Of a stretch of 44,453 nucleotides of DNA, positions 8,126 to 16,498 are shown in pieces (within the stretch, counting starts at the first letter, position 1; every line of letters begins with the position of its first letter). Made by a program: the position numbers and the translations under genes. Source of the DNA: Paracoccaceae bacterium (GTDB lineage: Bacteria; Pseudomonadota; Alphaproteobacteria; Rhodobacterales; Rhodobacteraceae); assembly GCA_030950185.1 (NCBI GenBank), contig JAUZRU010000011.1:1-44453 (forward strand). The letters run 5' to 3'. The notes below the pieces were generated by a model, which saw nothing but the letters and a program-made list of their open reading frames with translations, ran no database searches and was not told where the DNA came from.

Positions 8126-9430
8126 CTATTTTTCAGGTATCAGCCCCTTTGGACTGAACCTCAGCACAAGTAGCAGGATGATCCCCATGGTCAGCAGACG
8201 CATATGCGCAGCCGACTCGAGAAGATGTTTCTTCAGCCCGCTGTCGTCGGCCATCCACGCGGTCACGAAATCCAGCAGGTGCTTGCCCATCGGCTCGACC
8301 TCGACCCAGAGGAACCAGATCAGGAAGCCGCCAAGAACCGCGCCCCAGTTGTTGCCCGACCCGCCGACCACGACCATCACCCAGATCAGGAAGGTAAAGC
8401 GCAGCGGGTTATAGGTGCCCGGCGTGAACAGGCCGTCAAGCGAGGTCATCATCGCGCCGGCAATGCCAAGCACCGCCGAGCCAAGGATGAACACCTGCAA
8501 ATGGCGCCGGGTCACATCCTTGCCCATTGCCTCGGCGGCCTCTTCATTGTCGCGGATCGCCCGCATCATCCGGCCCCAGGGCGACCTGAGCGCCTTTTCC
8601 GACATCCACAGGATGATCAGCAGGACAACGGTAAACAGGGCAGCATAGATCAGCTTGACGAACCATGACGAAGCCTGGACGGGATCCAGCCCGAAGCTGG
8701 CGGCCCAGGATACGAACCACGGGTCGCCTTGCAGGTTGACCTCGTACATGAAGCTGAAGGGTCGCGGAATGCCGTTCACGTTCTTGACGCCACGGGCCAG
8801 CCAGTCTTCGTTCTTGATGACCGAGATGATGATCTCGGCGATCCCCAGCGTCGCGATGGCCAGATAGTCGGATCGCAGACCAAGAGAAATCTTGCCGATC
8901 ACCCAGGCCACACCGGCCGCAAGCAACCCGCCAACGCCCCAGGAAACCAGAACCGGCAGGCCCATGCCGCCCAGATAGCCGGTGCCGGCGGGATTCACGC
9001 GCTCGATTGCATCGACCGCCGGATCAAAGACATAGCGATACAGGAAGAACCCGCCAACCAGCACCACGATCATGGAAAGGTTGCGCTTGCGGCCCGGCGC
9101 CATGCGCTTCCATATCTGGCTGGCCGCAACGATCACCACAACCGCCAGCAGCAGCGCCAGAACGACACGCGCGCCCCCGGCGGCCCAGGCCTCGTGCACG
9201 GGGGGCATCGAGGTAATGACCGTCGCCAGCCCGCCCAACGCCACAAAGCCCATGGTGCCGACGGAAAACAGCCCGGCATAGCCCCACTGGATATTGACCC
9301 CCAGCGCCATGACGGCCGAGATCAGACACAGGTTCAGCAGCTGGAAGGCAACCGACCAGCTCTGGATATAGCCGACGACGACCAGCAGGCCGAAAACGAC
9401 GGCAAACAAAAGGATGTTGCGAATATTCAT
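8126..9430 (-). CDS. livM: Branched-chain amino acid-type ABC transporter permease, LivM-like
   Basis: A 434-residue inner-membrane permease of the HAAT (hydrophobic amino acid/amide uptake) family. An early NIQWGYAGLFSVGTMGFVALGG block is the LivM signature. The cytoplasmic loop SPWGRMMRAIRDNEEAAEAMGKDVTRRHLQVFILGSAVLGIAGA contacts the ATPases. The C terminus ends with RFSPKGLIPEK. It is longer than E. coli LivM partly because of an insert around residues 90-150. The last gene of the operon, it overlaps livH by 4 bp (ATGA). The substrate is probably a branched-chain amino acid or a related amide. Confidence 0.92.
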   Translation of the reverse strand: MNIRNILLFAVVFGLLVVVGYIQSWSVAFQLLNLCLISAVMALGVNIQWGYAGLFSVGTMGFVALGGLATVITSMPPVHEAWAAGGARVVLALLLAVVVIVAASQIWKRMAPGRKRNLSMIVVLVGGFFLYRYVFDPAVDAIERVNPAGTGYLGGMGLPVLVSWGVGGLLAAGVAWVIGKISLGLRSDYLAIATLGIAEIIISVIKNEDWLARGVKNVNGIPRPFSFMYEVNLQGDPWFVSWAASFGLDPVQASSWFVKLIYAALFTVVLLIILWMSEKALRSPWGRMMRAIRDNEEAAEAMGKDVTRRHLQVFILGSAVLGIAGAMMTSLDGLFTPGTYNPLRFTFLIWVMVVVGGSGNNWGAVLGGFLIWFLWVEVEPMGKHLLDFVTAWMADDSGLKKHLLESAAHMRLLTMGIILLLVLRFSPKGLIPEK

Positions 9431-10440
9431 ACCGATTGCCCCTTGAAAATTCCTGTCGGACGGAACAGCAGCACCAGAACCAGGATCGAGAACGACACCG
9501 CAAATTTGTAATCCGTGGACATGAGCTGAACCAGACTGTCAGGCGCCCATTGCTCGGGCAGCAGATAGACCAGAACCTTTTTCCACGCATAGGTCACGCC
9601 GACCTCGGAAAACGAGATCACAAAGCCCCCCGCGATGGCCCCCAGCGGGTTGCCGAGGCCCCCGACAATGGCGGCGGCAAACATCGGCAGCAGCAGCTGG
9701 AAATAGGTGAAGGGCTTATAGCTCTTGTCCAGGCCGTAAAGCGTGCCGGCAATGGTTGCCAGGATCGCCACCAGCACCCAGGTGACGGTGACAACGCGCT
9801 CGGGGTTGATCCCCGAAAGCAGGGCAAGATCCTCGTTGTCGGAAAATGCGCGCATCGACTTGCCCGTGCGCGTGCGGTTGAGAAACCAGAACAGTGCCAC
9901 CACCACGATCACCGCGGTCACGACCGTGATGCCCTGGCTGACCTTGATCGCCAGCCCCTCGCTCAGCCCGGTCATGTGCTTGAACTCGCGCGCCTTGATG
10001 ATGAAACGCGCGCCATCGGCAAAGCGTTGCTCATTGGGGCCAATGATGAAGCGCACGATACCGTTGGTGATGAACATCACCCCCAGAGAGGCCATGACAA
10101 AGATGATCGGCGCCGCCTTGGCCTTGCGGTAAAAGCGATACACCACCCGGTCGGTTCCCAGCAGCAGTGCCAGCGTCACGATGATGCCGATCGGCAGGGC
10201 CAGCAGCGCGGTTGGCAGCGGGGCAATGGATATGCCCATGTCCTGAAACCACCAGGTCGTGAGGATGACCACCATCGTGCCAAAGGCCATCGTGTCGCCA
10301 TGGGCAAAGTTGGAAAACCGCAGGATGCCGTAGATCAGCGTGATCCCCAGCGCACCCAACGCCAGCTGGCTGCCATAGGCCACTGCAGGAACCAGAATAT
10401 AATTTGTCAGCGCCACAAGGGCATTCAGAAAATCGACCAT
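9427..10440 (-). CDS. livH: Branched-chain amino acid-type ABC transporter permease, LivH-like
   Basis: A 337-residue membrane permease. The LivH-typical N-terminal block SQLALGALGITLIYGILRFSNFAHGDTMAFG is present, as is the ATPase-contact loop SMRAFSDNEDLALLSGINPERVV near 195-215. These partner with LivM to form the transmembrane pore. About eight hydrophobic segments are seen. It is separated by 3 bp from the upstream livF stop and overlaps livM at its 3' end. Confidence 0.93.
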   Translation of the reverse strand: MVDFLNALVALTNYILVPAVAYGSQLALGALGITLIYGILRFSNFAHGDTMAFGTMVVILTTWWFQDMGISIAPLPTALLALPIGIIVTLALLLGTDRVVYRFYRKAKAAPIIFVMASLGVMFITNGIVRFIIGPNEQRFADGARFIIKAREFKHMTGLSEGLAIKVSQGITVVTAVIVVVALFWFLNRTRTGKSMRAFSDNEDLALLSGINPERVVTVTWVLVAILATIAGTLYGLDKSYKPFTYFQLLLPMFAAAIVGGLGNPLGAIAGGFVISFSEVGVTYAWKKVLVYLLPEQWAPDSLVQLMSTDYKFAVSFSILVLVLLFRPTGIFKGQSV

Positions 10441-10443
10441 GGC

Positions 10444-11277
10444 TCAGCCCCCCAGGAAAGATTTGCGGACTTCGGGGTCGGCCAGCAGCGCCTTGCCCGT
10501 ATCCGTATAGCGGTTGCGCCCTTGCACCAGCACATAGCCCTTGTCTGCAATGGCCAGCGCCTGGCGCGCATTCTGTTCGACCATCAGGATGGAAATGCCG
10601 GTTCGCGCGACCTCGATGATACGGTCGAACAGCTCGTCCATGACAATCGGGCTGACGCCTGCGGTCGGCTCGTCCAGCATCAGGACCTTGGGCTGCGTCA
10701 TCAGGGCGCGTCCCACGGCAACCTGCTGGCGCTGCCCGCCCGAAAGTTCGCCCGCCGCCTGTTTGCGCTTGTCGCGCAGGATCGGAAACAGTTCAAAGAC
10801 CTGTTCCATGGTGGCCGAGATGTCATCGCGGCGCAGGAACGCGCCCATTTCGAGGTTTTCCTCGACTGTCATCGAGGTAAAGATGTTGTGGGTCTGCGGC
10901 ACGAAGGCCATGCCCTCTGCCACACGGTCCTGCGGTGACAGGCGGGTGATGTCCTTGCCGTCGATCACGACACGCCCCTTGCGCAGGTTGAGCATGCCGA
11001 AAATGGCCTTCATCGCGGTCGATTTGCCGGCACCGTTGGGCCCCACGATCACCGCGATCTCGCCCTTGTTCACCGAAACCGTGCAGTCATGCAGGATATC
11101 GGCGCCCTTGCCATAACCGCCGGTCATGTTTTCGCCGATCAGAAACGGCTTGTCTTCCCCGACTGGCACCGGTTCAGCGCTTTGGCCGGGATCGACCTCA
11201 ATCGTGCTGGCCTTGCTGGGGTCGGTCACTGAAAGATCCTTGTTTCCACGGTCGTCCTTGTAGGGATTGTCGCTCAT
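10444..11277 (-). CDS. livF: ABC transporter ATP-binding protein, LivF-like
   Basis: A 277-residue ATPase subunit. Walker A GPNGAGKST, signature LSGGQRQQVAVGRALM, Walker B VLMLDEPTAGVSP and the H-loop region SILMVEQNARQAL are all intact. The pattern AFVPQTHNIFTSMTVEENL is typical of LivF. An N-terminal extension of about 45 hydrophilic residues precedes the ATPase core and is unusual for LivF (normally about 235 residues). The start overlaps the livG stop by 4 bp, so translation is probably coupled. Confidence 0.92.
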   Translation of the reverse strand: MSDNPYKDDRGNKDLSVTDPSKASTIEVDPGQSAEPVPVGEDKPFLIGENMTGGYGKGADILHDCTVSVNKGEIAVIVGPNGAGKSTAMKAIFGMLNLRKGRVVIDGKDITRLSPQDRVAEGMAFVPQTHNIFTSMTVEENLEMGAFLRRDDISATMEQVFELFPILRDKRKQAAGELSGGQRQQVAVGRALMTQPKVLMLDEPTAGVSPIVMDELFDRIIEVARTGISILMVEQNARQALAIADKGYVLVQGRNRYTDTGKALLADPEVRKSFLGG

Positions 11278-12059
11278 GCCACCCCCTCCTTGACCTTGTT
11301 CTTGAGGCCGGTGCCCAGATAGGCTTCGATCACCGCCTCATTGTTCTTGACTTCGTCGATCGTGCCCTCTGCCAGCACCTTGCCCTCGGCCATCACGATA
11401 ACCGGGTCGCACAGGCGGGCGATGAAATCCATGTCGTGCTCGATCACGACAAAGGTATAGCCGCGCTCCTTGTTCAGACGCAGGATCGCGTCACCAATGG
11501 TGTTCAGCAGCGTGCGGTTCACGCCCGCGCCAACCTCGTCAAGAAACACGATACGGGCATCCACCATCATGGTGCGGCCCAGTTCAAGCAGCTTTTTCTG
11601 CCCGCCCGACAGATTGCCCGCGCGCTCGTCAGCCAGGTGGTCGATGGTCAGAAATTCCAGCACCTCGTCGGCCTTGCGGGCCAGTTCGGCCTCTTGCCGG
11701 GCCACCGCGCCACGGCGGAACCAGGCATTGACCAGGGTTTCGCCCATCTGACCACCGGGCACCATCATCAGGTTCTCGCGCACCGTCATGGATGAAAATT
11801 CATGGGCAATCTGGAACGTGCGCAGCAGGCCCTTGTGAAACAGCTCATGCGGCGGCAGGCCGGTAATGTCCTCGCCTTCCATGAAGACACGACCCGAGGT
11901 CGGCTTCAGCACACCGGCAATCACGTTGAACAATGTGGTCTTGCCGGCACCGTTGGGGCCAATCAGCCCCGTGATCGAGCCCTTCTTGATGCTCAGACTG
12001 GCACCATCCACAGCGTGAAACCCGCCGAAATGCTTGTGCAGGTCTTCGACGACAATCAT
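11274..12059 (-). CDS. livG: ABC transporter ATP-binding protein, LivG-like
   Basis: A 261-residue ATPase subunit that pairs with LivF. Walker [10 protein letters not shown] (about 34-42), signature [16 protein letters not shown], Walker [13 protein letters not shown] and H-loop [13 protein letters not shown] are present. The LivG-specific block [22 protein letters not shown] is also seen. Walker B reads LDEVGAGVN where most family members have LDEPxAGxN; the catalytic Glu is kept. It is the second gene after livK, behind a stable intergenic hairpin. Confidence 0.92.
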   Translation of the reverse strand: MIVVEDLHKHFGGFHAVDGASLSIKKGSITGLIGPNGAGKTTLFNVIAGVLKPTSGRVFMEGEDITGLPPHELFHKGLLRTFQIAHEFSSMTVRENLMMVPGGQMGETLVNAWFRRGAVARQEAELARKADEVLEFLTIDHLADERAGNLSGGQKKLLELGRTMMVDARIVFLDEVGAGVNRTLLNTIGDAILRLNKERGYTFVVIEHDMDFIARLCDPVIVMAEGKVLAEGTIDEVKNNEAVIEAYLGTGLKNKVKEGVA

Positions 12060-12084
12060 AGGTTTTCCCTCCCCGACACGGGAA

Positions 12085-12106
12085 CAGCCCGGGTTTCCCC
12101 GGGCTG
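12085..12106 (-). terminator. Hairpin between livK and livG (attenuator or mRNA stabiliser)
   Basis: A perfect 9-bp stem CAGCCCGGG / CCCGGGCTG lies 23 nt after the livK stop. Read in the direction of transcription, its loop is GAAA, a stable GNRA tetraloop. No U tract follows, so it probably protects the livK mRNA end or only partly stops transcription, giving more binding protein than membrane components. Confidence 0.65.
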
Positions 12107-12128
12107 CCCAATTCTTCGGATCAATCGA

Positions 12129-13316
12129 TCAACGGTAGCGAACCGTTGTGATCTTGCCGTCCTTGATCACGATTTCACGATAGTTGCCCTTGGATTCGCC
12201 CGGGCCGATCAGTTCGACAGCGGATGCACCGACATAATCGATGTCCTTGCCTTCCTTGAGCAGTTTCAGCGCCTTGGCCAGCTCGCCCGGGAAGATCTTG
12301 ATGCCGGGGGCGTTGGCGACTTCCATGATCTTGCTCTTGTAGTCTGCCGGGTTGGTCGAATTGGCAGCCTGCATGGCCAGCATCAAGAGGGCCGCAGCAT
12401 CATAGGATTCCGGCACAAAGGGCGAAGTGGAGTCAAAGCCCTCTTTCTCGCCGATCTTCTTCAGGATAGCCGCGCCCGGGCTGTCAGTGCCGGGGTTGTC
12501 GCCGGTGGAACCGTCGATATCCTTGCCGAAGTTTTCCGTCAGCTTGTCGCTGATCATGCCGTCAGGGAAGTGGAAGGTATCGAAAGCGCCGGTATCAAGG
12601 GCCGCGCGAACGATGCCCGAGCCACCCTGGTCAACATAACCGGCAACCACAAGCACATCGCCACCGGCCGAGGCCAGCGCGCCGACTTCGGCCGAATAGT
12701 CGGCCTTGCCGTCTTCATGTGCGGCAACGATGGTCACCTTGCCACCAACGGCTTCGAAGGACGACTTGATCGCATCGGCAAGACCCTTGCCATAGTCGTT
12801 GTTGGTGTAGGTGATGGCGATCGACTTGACACCCTTGTCTTTCAGGATATCGGCAACGATCTGGCCCTGACGCGCATCCGACGGCGCCGTGCGGAAGAAC
12901 AGGCCGTCATCTTCGGCGGTCGAAAGCGCAGGCGACGTGGCCGAAGGCGAGATCATCACCATGCCGTTGGGGCGTGCAACGCTTTGCAGGATCGCACCCG
13001 TCACACCCGAGCAGTCCGCGCCAACGATGCCATCGACCTTGTCCGAGGTGATCAGACGTTCGGCGGCAGCCTTGGCTGCACCCGAGTCGATGCAGGTCGA
13101 GTCAGCGCGAACTGCGGTGACCTTCGCACCGTCAAGCAGCGCACCCGAAGCAGACACTTCCTTGATGGCGGCTTCGGCCCCGGCAGCCATTCCCGGGGTC
13201 AGCGATTCGATGGGTCCGGTAAAGCCAAGCTCGATGCCGATCTTGACCTCTTTCGCATAGACCGCACTGGCAGACACGATGGCCATGGCCGCCGTGGCAA
13301 GCAAGAATTTTTTCAT
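12129..13316 (-). CDS. livK: Periplasmic substrate-binding protein of HAAT/Liv ABC transporter
   Basis: A 395-residue type I periplasmic binding protein that captures the substrate for LivFGHM. The signal peptide is residues 1 to about 21 (lysine pair, hydrophobic core ATAAMAIVSASAV, cleavage after VYA). The mature start KEVKIGIELGFTGPIESLTPG is typical of Leu/Ile/Val-binding proteins. The pair of cysteines in DSTCIDSG and GADCSGV is compatible with the family disulfide. ATG 13316 has GGGAG about 6 nt upstream. The first structural gene after the glxA-type regulator, it is followed by a hairpin. Substrate not provable from sequence. Confidence 0.92.
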   Translation of the reverse strand: MKKFLLATAAMAIVSASAVYAKEVKIGIELGFTGPIESLTPGMAAGAEAAIKEVSASGALLDGAKVTAVRADSTCIDSGAAKAAAERLITSDKVDGIVGADCSGVTGAILQSVARPNGMVMISPSATSPALSTAEDDGLFFRTAPSDARQGQIVADILKDKGVKSIAITYTNNDYGKGLADAIKSSFEAVGGKVTIVAAHEDGKADYSAEVGALASAGGDVLVVAGYVDQGGSGIVRAALDTGAFDTFHFPDGMISDKLTENFGKDIDGSTGDNPGTDSPGAAILKKIGEKEGFDSTSPFVPESYDAAALLMLAMQAANSTNPADYKSKIMEVANAPGIKIFPGELAKALKLLKEGKDIDYVGASAVELIGPGESKGNYREIVIKDGKITTVRYR

Positions 13317-13429
13317 GATTGTCTCCCGATTGGTGAATTCAGTGCCGATCACTTTAAGACCCACGCCCGCAAAAGAAAAGGAAAGATTTTTCCGAATTCC
13401 CATCACATTACGAACAGACTGACCGAATT

Positions 13430-14404
13430 TCAACCCTTGCTGGCACGAGAACCCCGCTCGCGATACGGGGTGATGTCATAATGCGCCCGATAGCATTTCG
13501 AGAAATGGCTGGGCGAGGCAAACCCGCAGGCCAGCGCCACATTGATCACGCTCATATCGGTCTGCAACAGCAGGTTTCTGGCCTTCTGAAGGCGCAGCTC
13601 CATGTAATACCGTTTTGGCGAGCGATCCAGATAGCGGCGGAACAGGCGCTCCAGCTGGCGTGTGGACATGCCGACATCGCGCGCCAGCTGCGCCGGGCTG
13701 ACAGGTTCTTCGATATTGTCCTCCATCATGCGCAGCACAGTTGCCAGCTTGGGGTGACGCACACCGATACGGGTCGGAATCGACAGACGCTGCTCGTCGC
13801 GGTCGGTGCGGATCGAGGTATAGATCATCTGATCGGCCACGACATTGGCCAGATCCTGCCCGTGATCCGAGGCGATGACCCCAAGCATGAGGTCAAGCGA
13901 CGACATCCCCCCGGCCGAGGACAGGCGCTTGCCGTCAATGACATAGACCGCCCTGGACAGCTCGACATCCGGGAAATCCTCTTCGAAACCGTCGTGATTT
14001 TCCCAATGGATGGTGCAACGCCGCCCCTCCAGCAGCCCGGCCTTTGCCAGCGTATAGGCAGCAGTACACAGCCCGCCAATGACAACGCCCTTGCGCGCCT
14101 CGCGCCGCAGCCAGTTCAGCACCGTCCTGGTCGTCGCCGCCTTGACATCGACCCCACCGCAGACAAGCAGCGTGTCATCACGGCCCAGCTCGCCCAGCCC
14201 TGAATCGACCTGCACCACAACCCCGTTCGAGGCGGTTGCCGGGTGACCGCCCTCACTGACCAGGGTCCAGCGATACAGATCTTTGCCAGTTTCGCGATTG
14301 GCCAGCCGCAAGGGCTCGAGTGCCGCTGTAAAGGGCATCATCGAAAAGTTCTGCAACAGCAGAAAGACGAAATTCCTTGTCGAAACATCCTGGTCGGTCT
14401 GCAT
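13430..14404 (-). CDS. GlxA family transcriptional regulator (DJ-1/PfpI + AraC HTH)
   Basis: A 324-residue regulator. The N-terminal DJ-1/PfpI amidase-like domain (about 8-180: FVFLLLQNFSMMPFTAALEPL, then GGLCTAAYTLAKAGLLEGRRCTIHWEN) probably senses a ligand. The C-terminal AraC helix-turn-helix (about 215-315: QLARDVGMSTRQLERLFRRYL and VALACGFASPSHFSKCYRAHY) binds DNA. GbdR and ArgR/CdhR of this family control betaine, arginine or carnitine use. ATG 14404 starts just before the first beta strand. It lies 113 bp upstream of livK on the same strand and may control the transporter, which would point to a nitrogenous substrate (inference). Confidence 0.9.
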   Translation of the reverse strand: MQTDQDVSTRNFVFLLLQNFSMMPFTAALEPLRLANRETGKDLYRWTLVSEGGHPATASNGVVVQVDSGLGELGRDDTLLVCGGVDVKAATTRTVLNWLRREARKGVVIGGLCTAAYTLAKAGLLEGRRCTIHWENHDGFEEDFPDVELSRAVYVIDGKRLSSAGGMSSLDLMLGVIASDHGQDLANVVADQMIYTSIRTDRDEQRLSIPTRIGVRHPKLATVLRMMEDNIEEPVSPAQLARDVGMSTRQLERLFRRYLDRSPKRYYMELRLQKARNLLLQTDMSVINVALACGFASPSHFSKCYRAHYDITPYRERGSRASKG

Positions 14405-14616
14405 GCGGGGGCGTCCTTGCACCTGGCCCATCGCCATCAAACGGTGGCACGGGAAACGGGAACTCTTGGCACAGCGAAAGCAGAGCGACGGTAGCGGATC
14501 AAGAACAAAATGCACCATCCCCGGTGACAGTTGCGCTGTCGGGCTTTATGATCTGGCCTTTCCCGCGGCTATTTCCTATAAGCCGCGTCTGAAACTGAAT
14601 GCAGCGGAGACACGCG

Positions 14617-15987
14617 ATGACACGGGCCTGGAACAAATCCGACTGGCGCAACAAGCCCAGGGTTCAGATGCCGGATTACGCCGACAAGGCAGCACTGAAA
14701 TCCGTCGAGGAACAACTTGCAAAATATCCGCCGCTGGTCTTTGCCGGCGAAGCACGGCGCCTGAAGCGCCAGCTGGGCGAGGTGGCCGAGGGGCGCGCCT
14801 TTCTGCTGCAAGGCGGCGATTGCGCTGAAAGCTTCAACGAGTTTTCCGCCGACAGCATCCGCGACACCTTTCGCGTGCTGCTGCAAATGGCGGTGGTGCT
14901 GACCTATGGCGCCAAGGTGCCCGTGGTCAAGGTGGGCCGCATGGCAGGCCAGTTTGCCAAGCCGCGCTCGTCGCCAACCGAAAAGATCGGCGATCTGGAA
15001 CTGCCCAGCTATCGCGGCGACATCATCAACGATATCGCCCCGACCGCACAGGCACGCGAACCCGACCCGCAGCGCATGTTGCAGGCCTATACCCAGTCGG
15101 CCGCCACGCTGAACCTGCTGCGGGCGTTTTCCACCGGGGGCTATGCCGATATCCACCATGTCCACAGCTGGACGCTGGGCTTCGCACAGGACGCCACCGC
15201 AACCGAAAAATACCGCGATCTGGCTACCCGTATTTCGGACGCGCTGGATTTCATGAATGCGGCAGGCGTCAACAGCAACAATTCTGGCAAGCTGCGCACG
15301 GTGAATTTCTATACCAGCCACGAGGCCCTGCTGCTGGAATATGAAGAGGCCCTGTGCCGCATCGACAGCACGACCGGCCTGCCGGTTGCGGGATCCGGCC
15401 ACATGATCTGGATCGGCGACCGCACCCGTCAGCCCGACGGTGCGCATGTGGAATTTGCCCGCGGCGTGCAGAACCCGATCGGCCTGAAATGCGGCCCCTC
15501 GATCACCACCGACGACCTGAAACGCCTGATCGAGATCCTGAACCCGGAAAACGAGCCAGGCCGCCTGACCCTGATCAACCGCTTTGGCGCCGGCAAGGTG
15601 GGTGACCACCTGCCGAAACTGATCCGCGCGGTTCAGGAAGAGGGCTTCAAGGTGGTCTGGTCCTGCGACCCGATGCATGGCAACACCATCAAGTCGGCCA
15701 GCGGTTTCAAGACCCGTCCCTTTGAAAACGTGCTGCGCGAGGTGCGCGAATTCTTTGCCGTCCACGCGGCCGAGGGCACCTATCCGGGCGGCGTGCATTT
15801 CGAGATGACCGGCAAGGATGTCACCGAATGCACCGGCGGCGTGCGCGCCGTGCGTGACGAAGACCTGTCGGCGCGCTATCACACGGCCTGCGATCCGCGC
15901 CTCAACGCCAGCCAGGCGCTGGAACTGGCCTTTCTTGTTTCAGAGGAATTGTCACAACGCCTGCAGGAAAACCGCAAGGCGGTCTGA
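14617..15987 (+). CDS. Class II 3-deoxy-7-phosphoheptulonate synthase (DAHP synthase)
   Basis: A 456-residue enzyme that condenses phosphoenolpyruvate and erythrose 4-phosphate, the first step of the shikimate pathway. It is the plant/Mycobacterium-like class II type. Seen are [36 protein letters not shown] (with the metal-site Cys of GGDCAE), [12 protein letters not shown], and KCGPSI. Also present are the metal-binding HGNT (CDPMHGNT), [17 protein letters not shown] and the terminal [14 protein letters not shown] 14617 has GGAGA upstream. It is monocistronic, with a strong terminator behind it and the glxA-type gene divergent in front. Confidence 0.96.
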   Translation: MTRAWNKSDWRNKPRVQMPDYADKAALKSVEEQLAKYPPLVFAGEARRLKRQLGEVAEGRAFLLQGGDCAESFNEFSADSIRDTFRVLLQMAVVLTYGAKVPVVKVGRMAGQFAKPRSSPTEKIGDLELPSYRGDIINDIAPTAQAREPDPQRMLQAYTQSAATLNLLRAFSTGGYADIHHVHSWTLGFAQDATATEKYRDLATRISDALDFMNAAGVNSNNSGKLRTVNFYTSHEALLLEYEEALCRIDSTTGLPVAGSGHMIWIGDRTRQPDGAHVEFARGVQNPIGLKCGPSITTDDLKRLIEILNPENEPGRLTLINRFGAGKVGDHLPKLIRAVQEEGFKVVWSCDPMHGNTIKSASGFKTRPFENVLREVREFFAVHAAEGTYPGGVHFEMTGKDVTECTGGVRAVRDEDLSARYHTACDPRLNASQALELAFLVSEELSQRLQENRKAV

Positions 15988-16005
15988 ACCTGATCACCGT
16001 TACAG

Positions 16006-16034
16006 AAAGGCCCGGAGCCATGCTCCGGGCCTTT
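16006..16034. terminator. Rho-independent terminator, bidirectional
   Basis: A perfect 13-bp stem, AAAGGCCCGGAGC (16006-16018) and GCTCCGGGCCTTT (16022-16034), has a 3-nt loop, with T run on plus and A-run reverse. It lies between the convergent DAHP synthase and usp genes. Confidence 0.95.
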
Positions 16035-16057
16035 TGCGTATTTTGACAAAGACGAAA

Positions 16058-16498
16058 CTATCTGACCACGTAGACCGAGCATTTCGCGTGCCGCACCACG
16101 CGTGCAGCATTCGGCCCCAACAGGAAATCGGCGATATCGGGGCGATGCGCGCCGATCACGATAAGGTCGGCCTCGTCGCGCGTGGCGGCCTTGAGGATTT
16201 CCTCATAGATGCTGCCGGTTGCGACGACATGGCGGATCTTGCTGTTTTCATCCGCGCCCAGAACGGATTCGACGAATTCGTTCAGCCGACTGCGCGCCTC
16301 GAGCAGCGCCTTGTCGTGAAAGCCTTCGCGGAAATAGCCCGCGACAATGGGCATTCCGAAATCGGGCATCACGGTGATCACGTCCAGCTGCGCGCCTTCC
16401 AGCGCCGCCAGCTTTGCCGCGCGTTCAAGCACCGCGCGATCGACCTCGTCCCGGGTCACATCCACCGCGCAGAGGATGGTGTTGATGGGTTTGCTCAT
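16058..16498 (-). CDS. Universal stress protein family (TeaD-like, TRAP-associated)
   Basis: A 146-residue UspA-fold protein. It begins INTILCAVDVTRDEVDRAVLERAAKLA, and its C-terminal nucleotide loop IVIGAHRPDIADFLLGPNAARVVRHAKCSVYVV follows the ATP-binding USP pattern G-2x-(H/R)-9x-G(x)-N. ATG 16498 overlaps the TRAP permease stop (ATGA). USP genes at the end of TRAP operons, such as teaD with the ectoine transporter teaABC, regulate uptake in an ATP-dependent way. A similar role is inferred here. Confidence 0.9.
   Translation of the reverse strand: MSKPINTILCAVDVTRDEVDRAVLERAAKLAALEGAQLDVITVMPDFGMPIVAGYFREGFHDKALLEARSRLNEFVESVLGADENSKIRHVVATGSIYEEILKAATRDEADLIVIGAHRPDIADFLLGPNAARVVRHAKCSVYVVR

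Noticed and set aside
9436-10938. 500-codon plus-strand frame across livH and livF
   Set aside because: Antisense of two well-supported transporter genes.
11802-13481. Very long plus-strand open frame (559 codons) across livG-livK
   Set aside because: Antisense shadow of the strongly supported liv genes caused by high GC3; low-complexity composition and no family resemblance.
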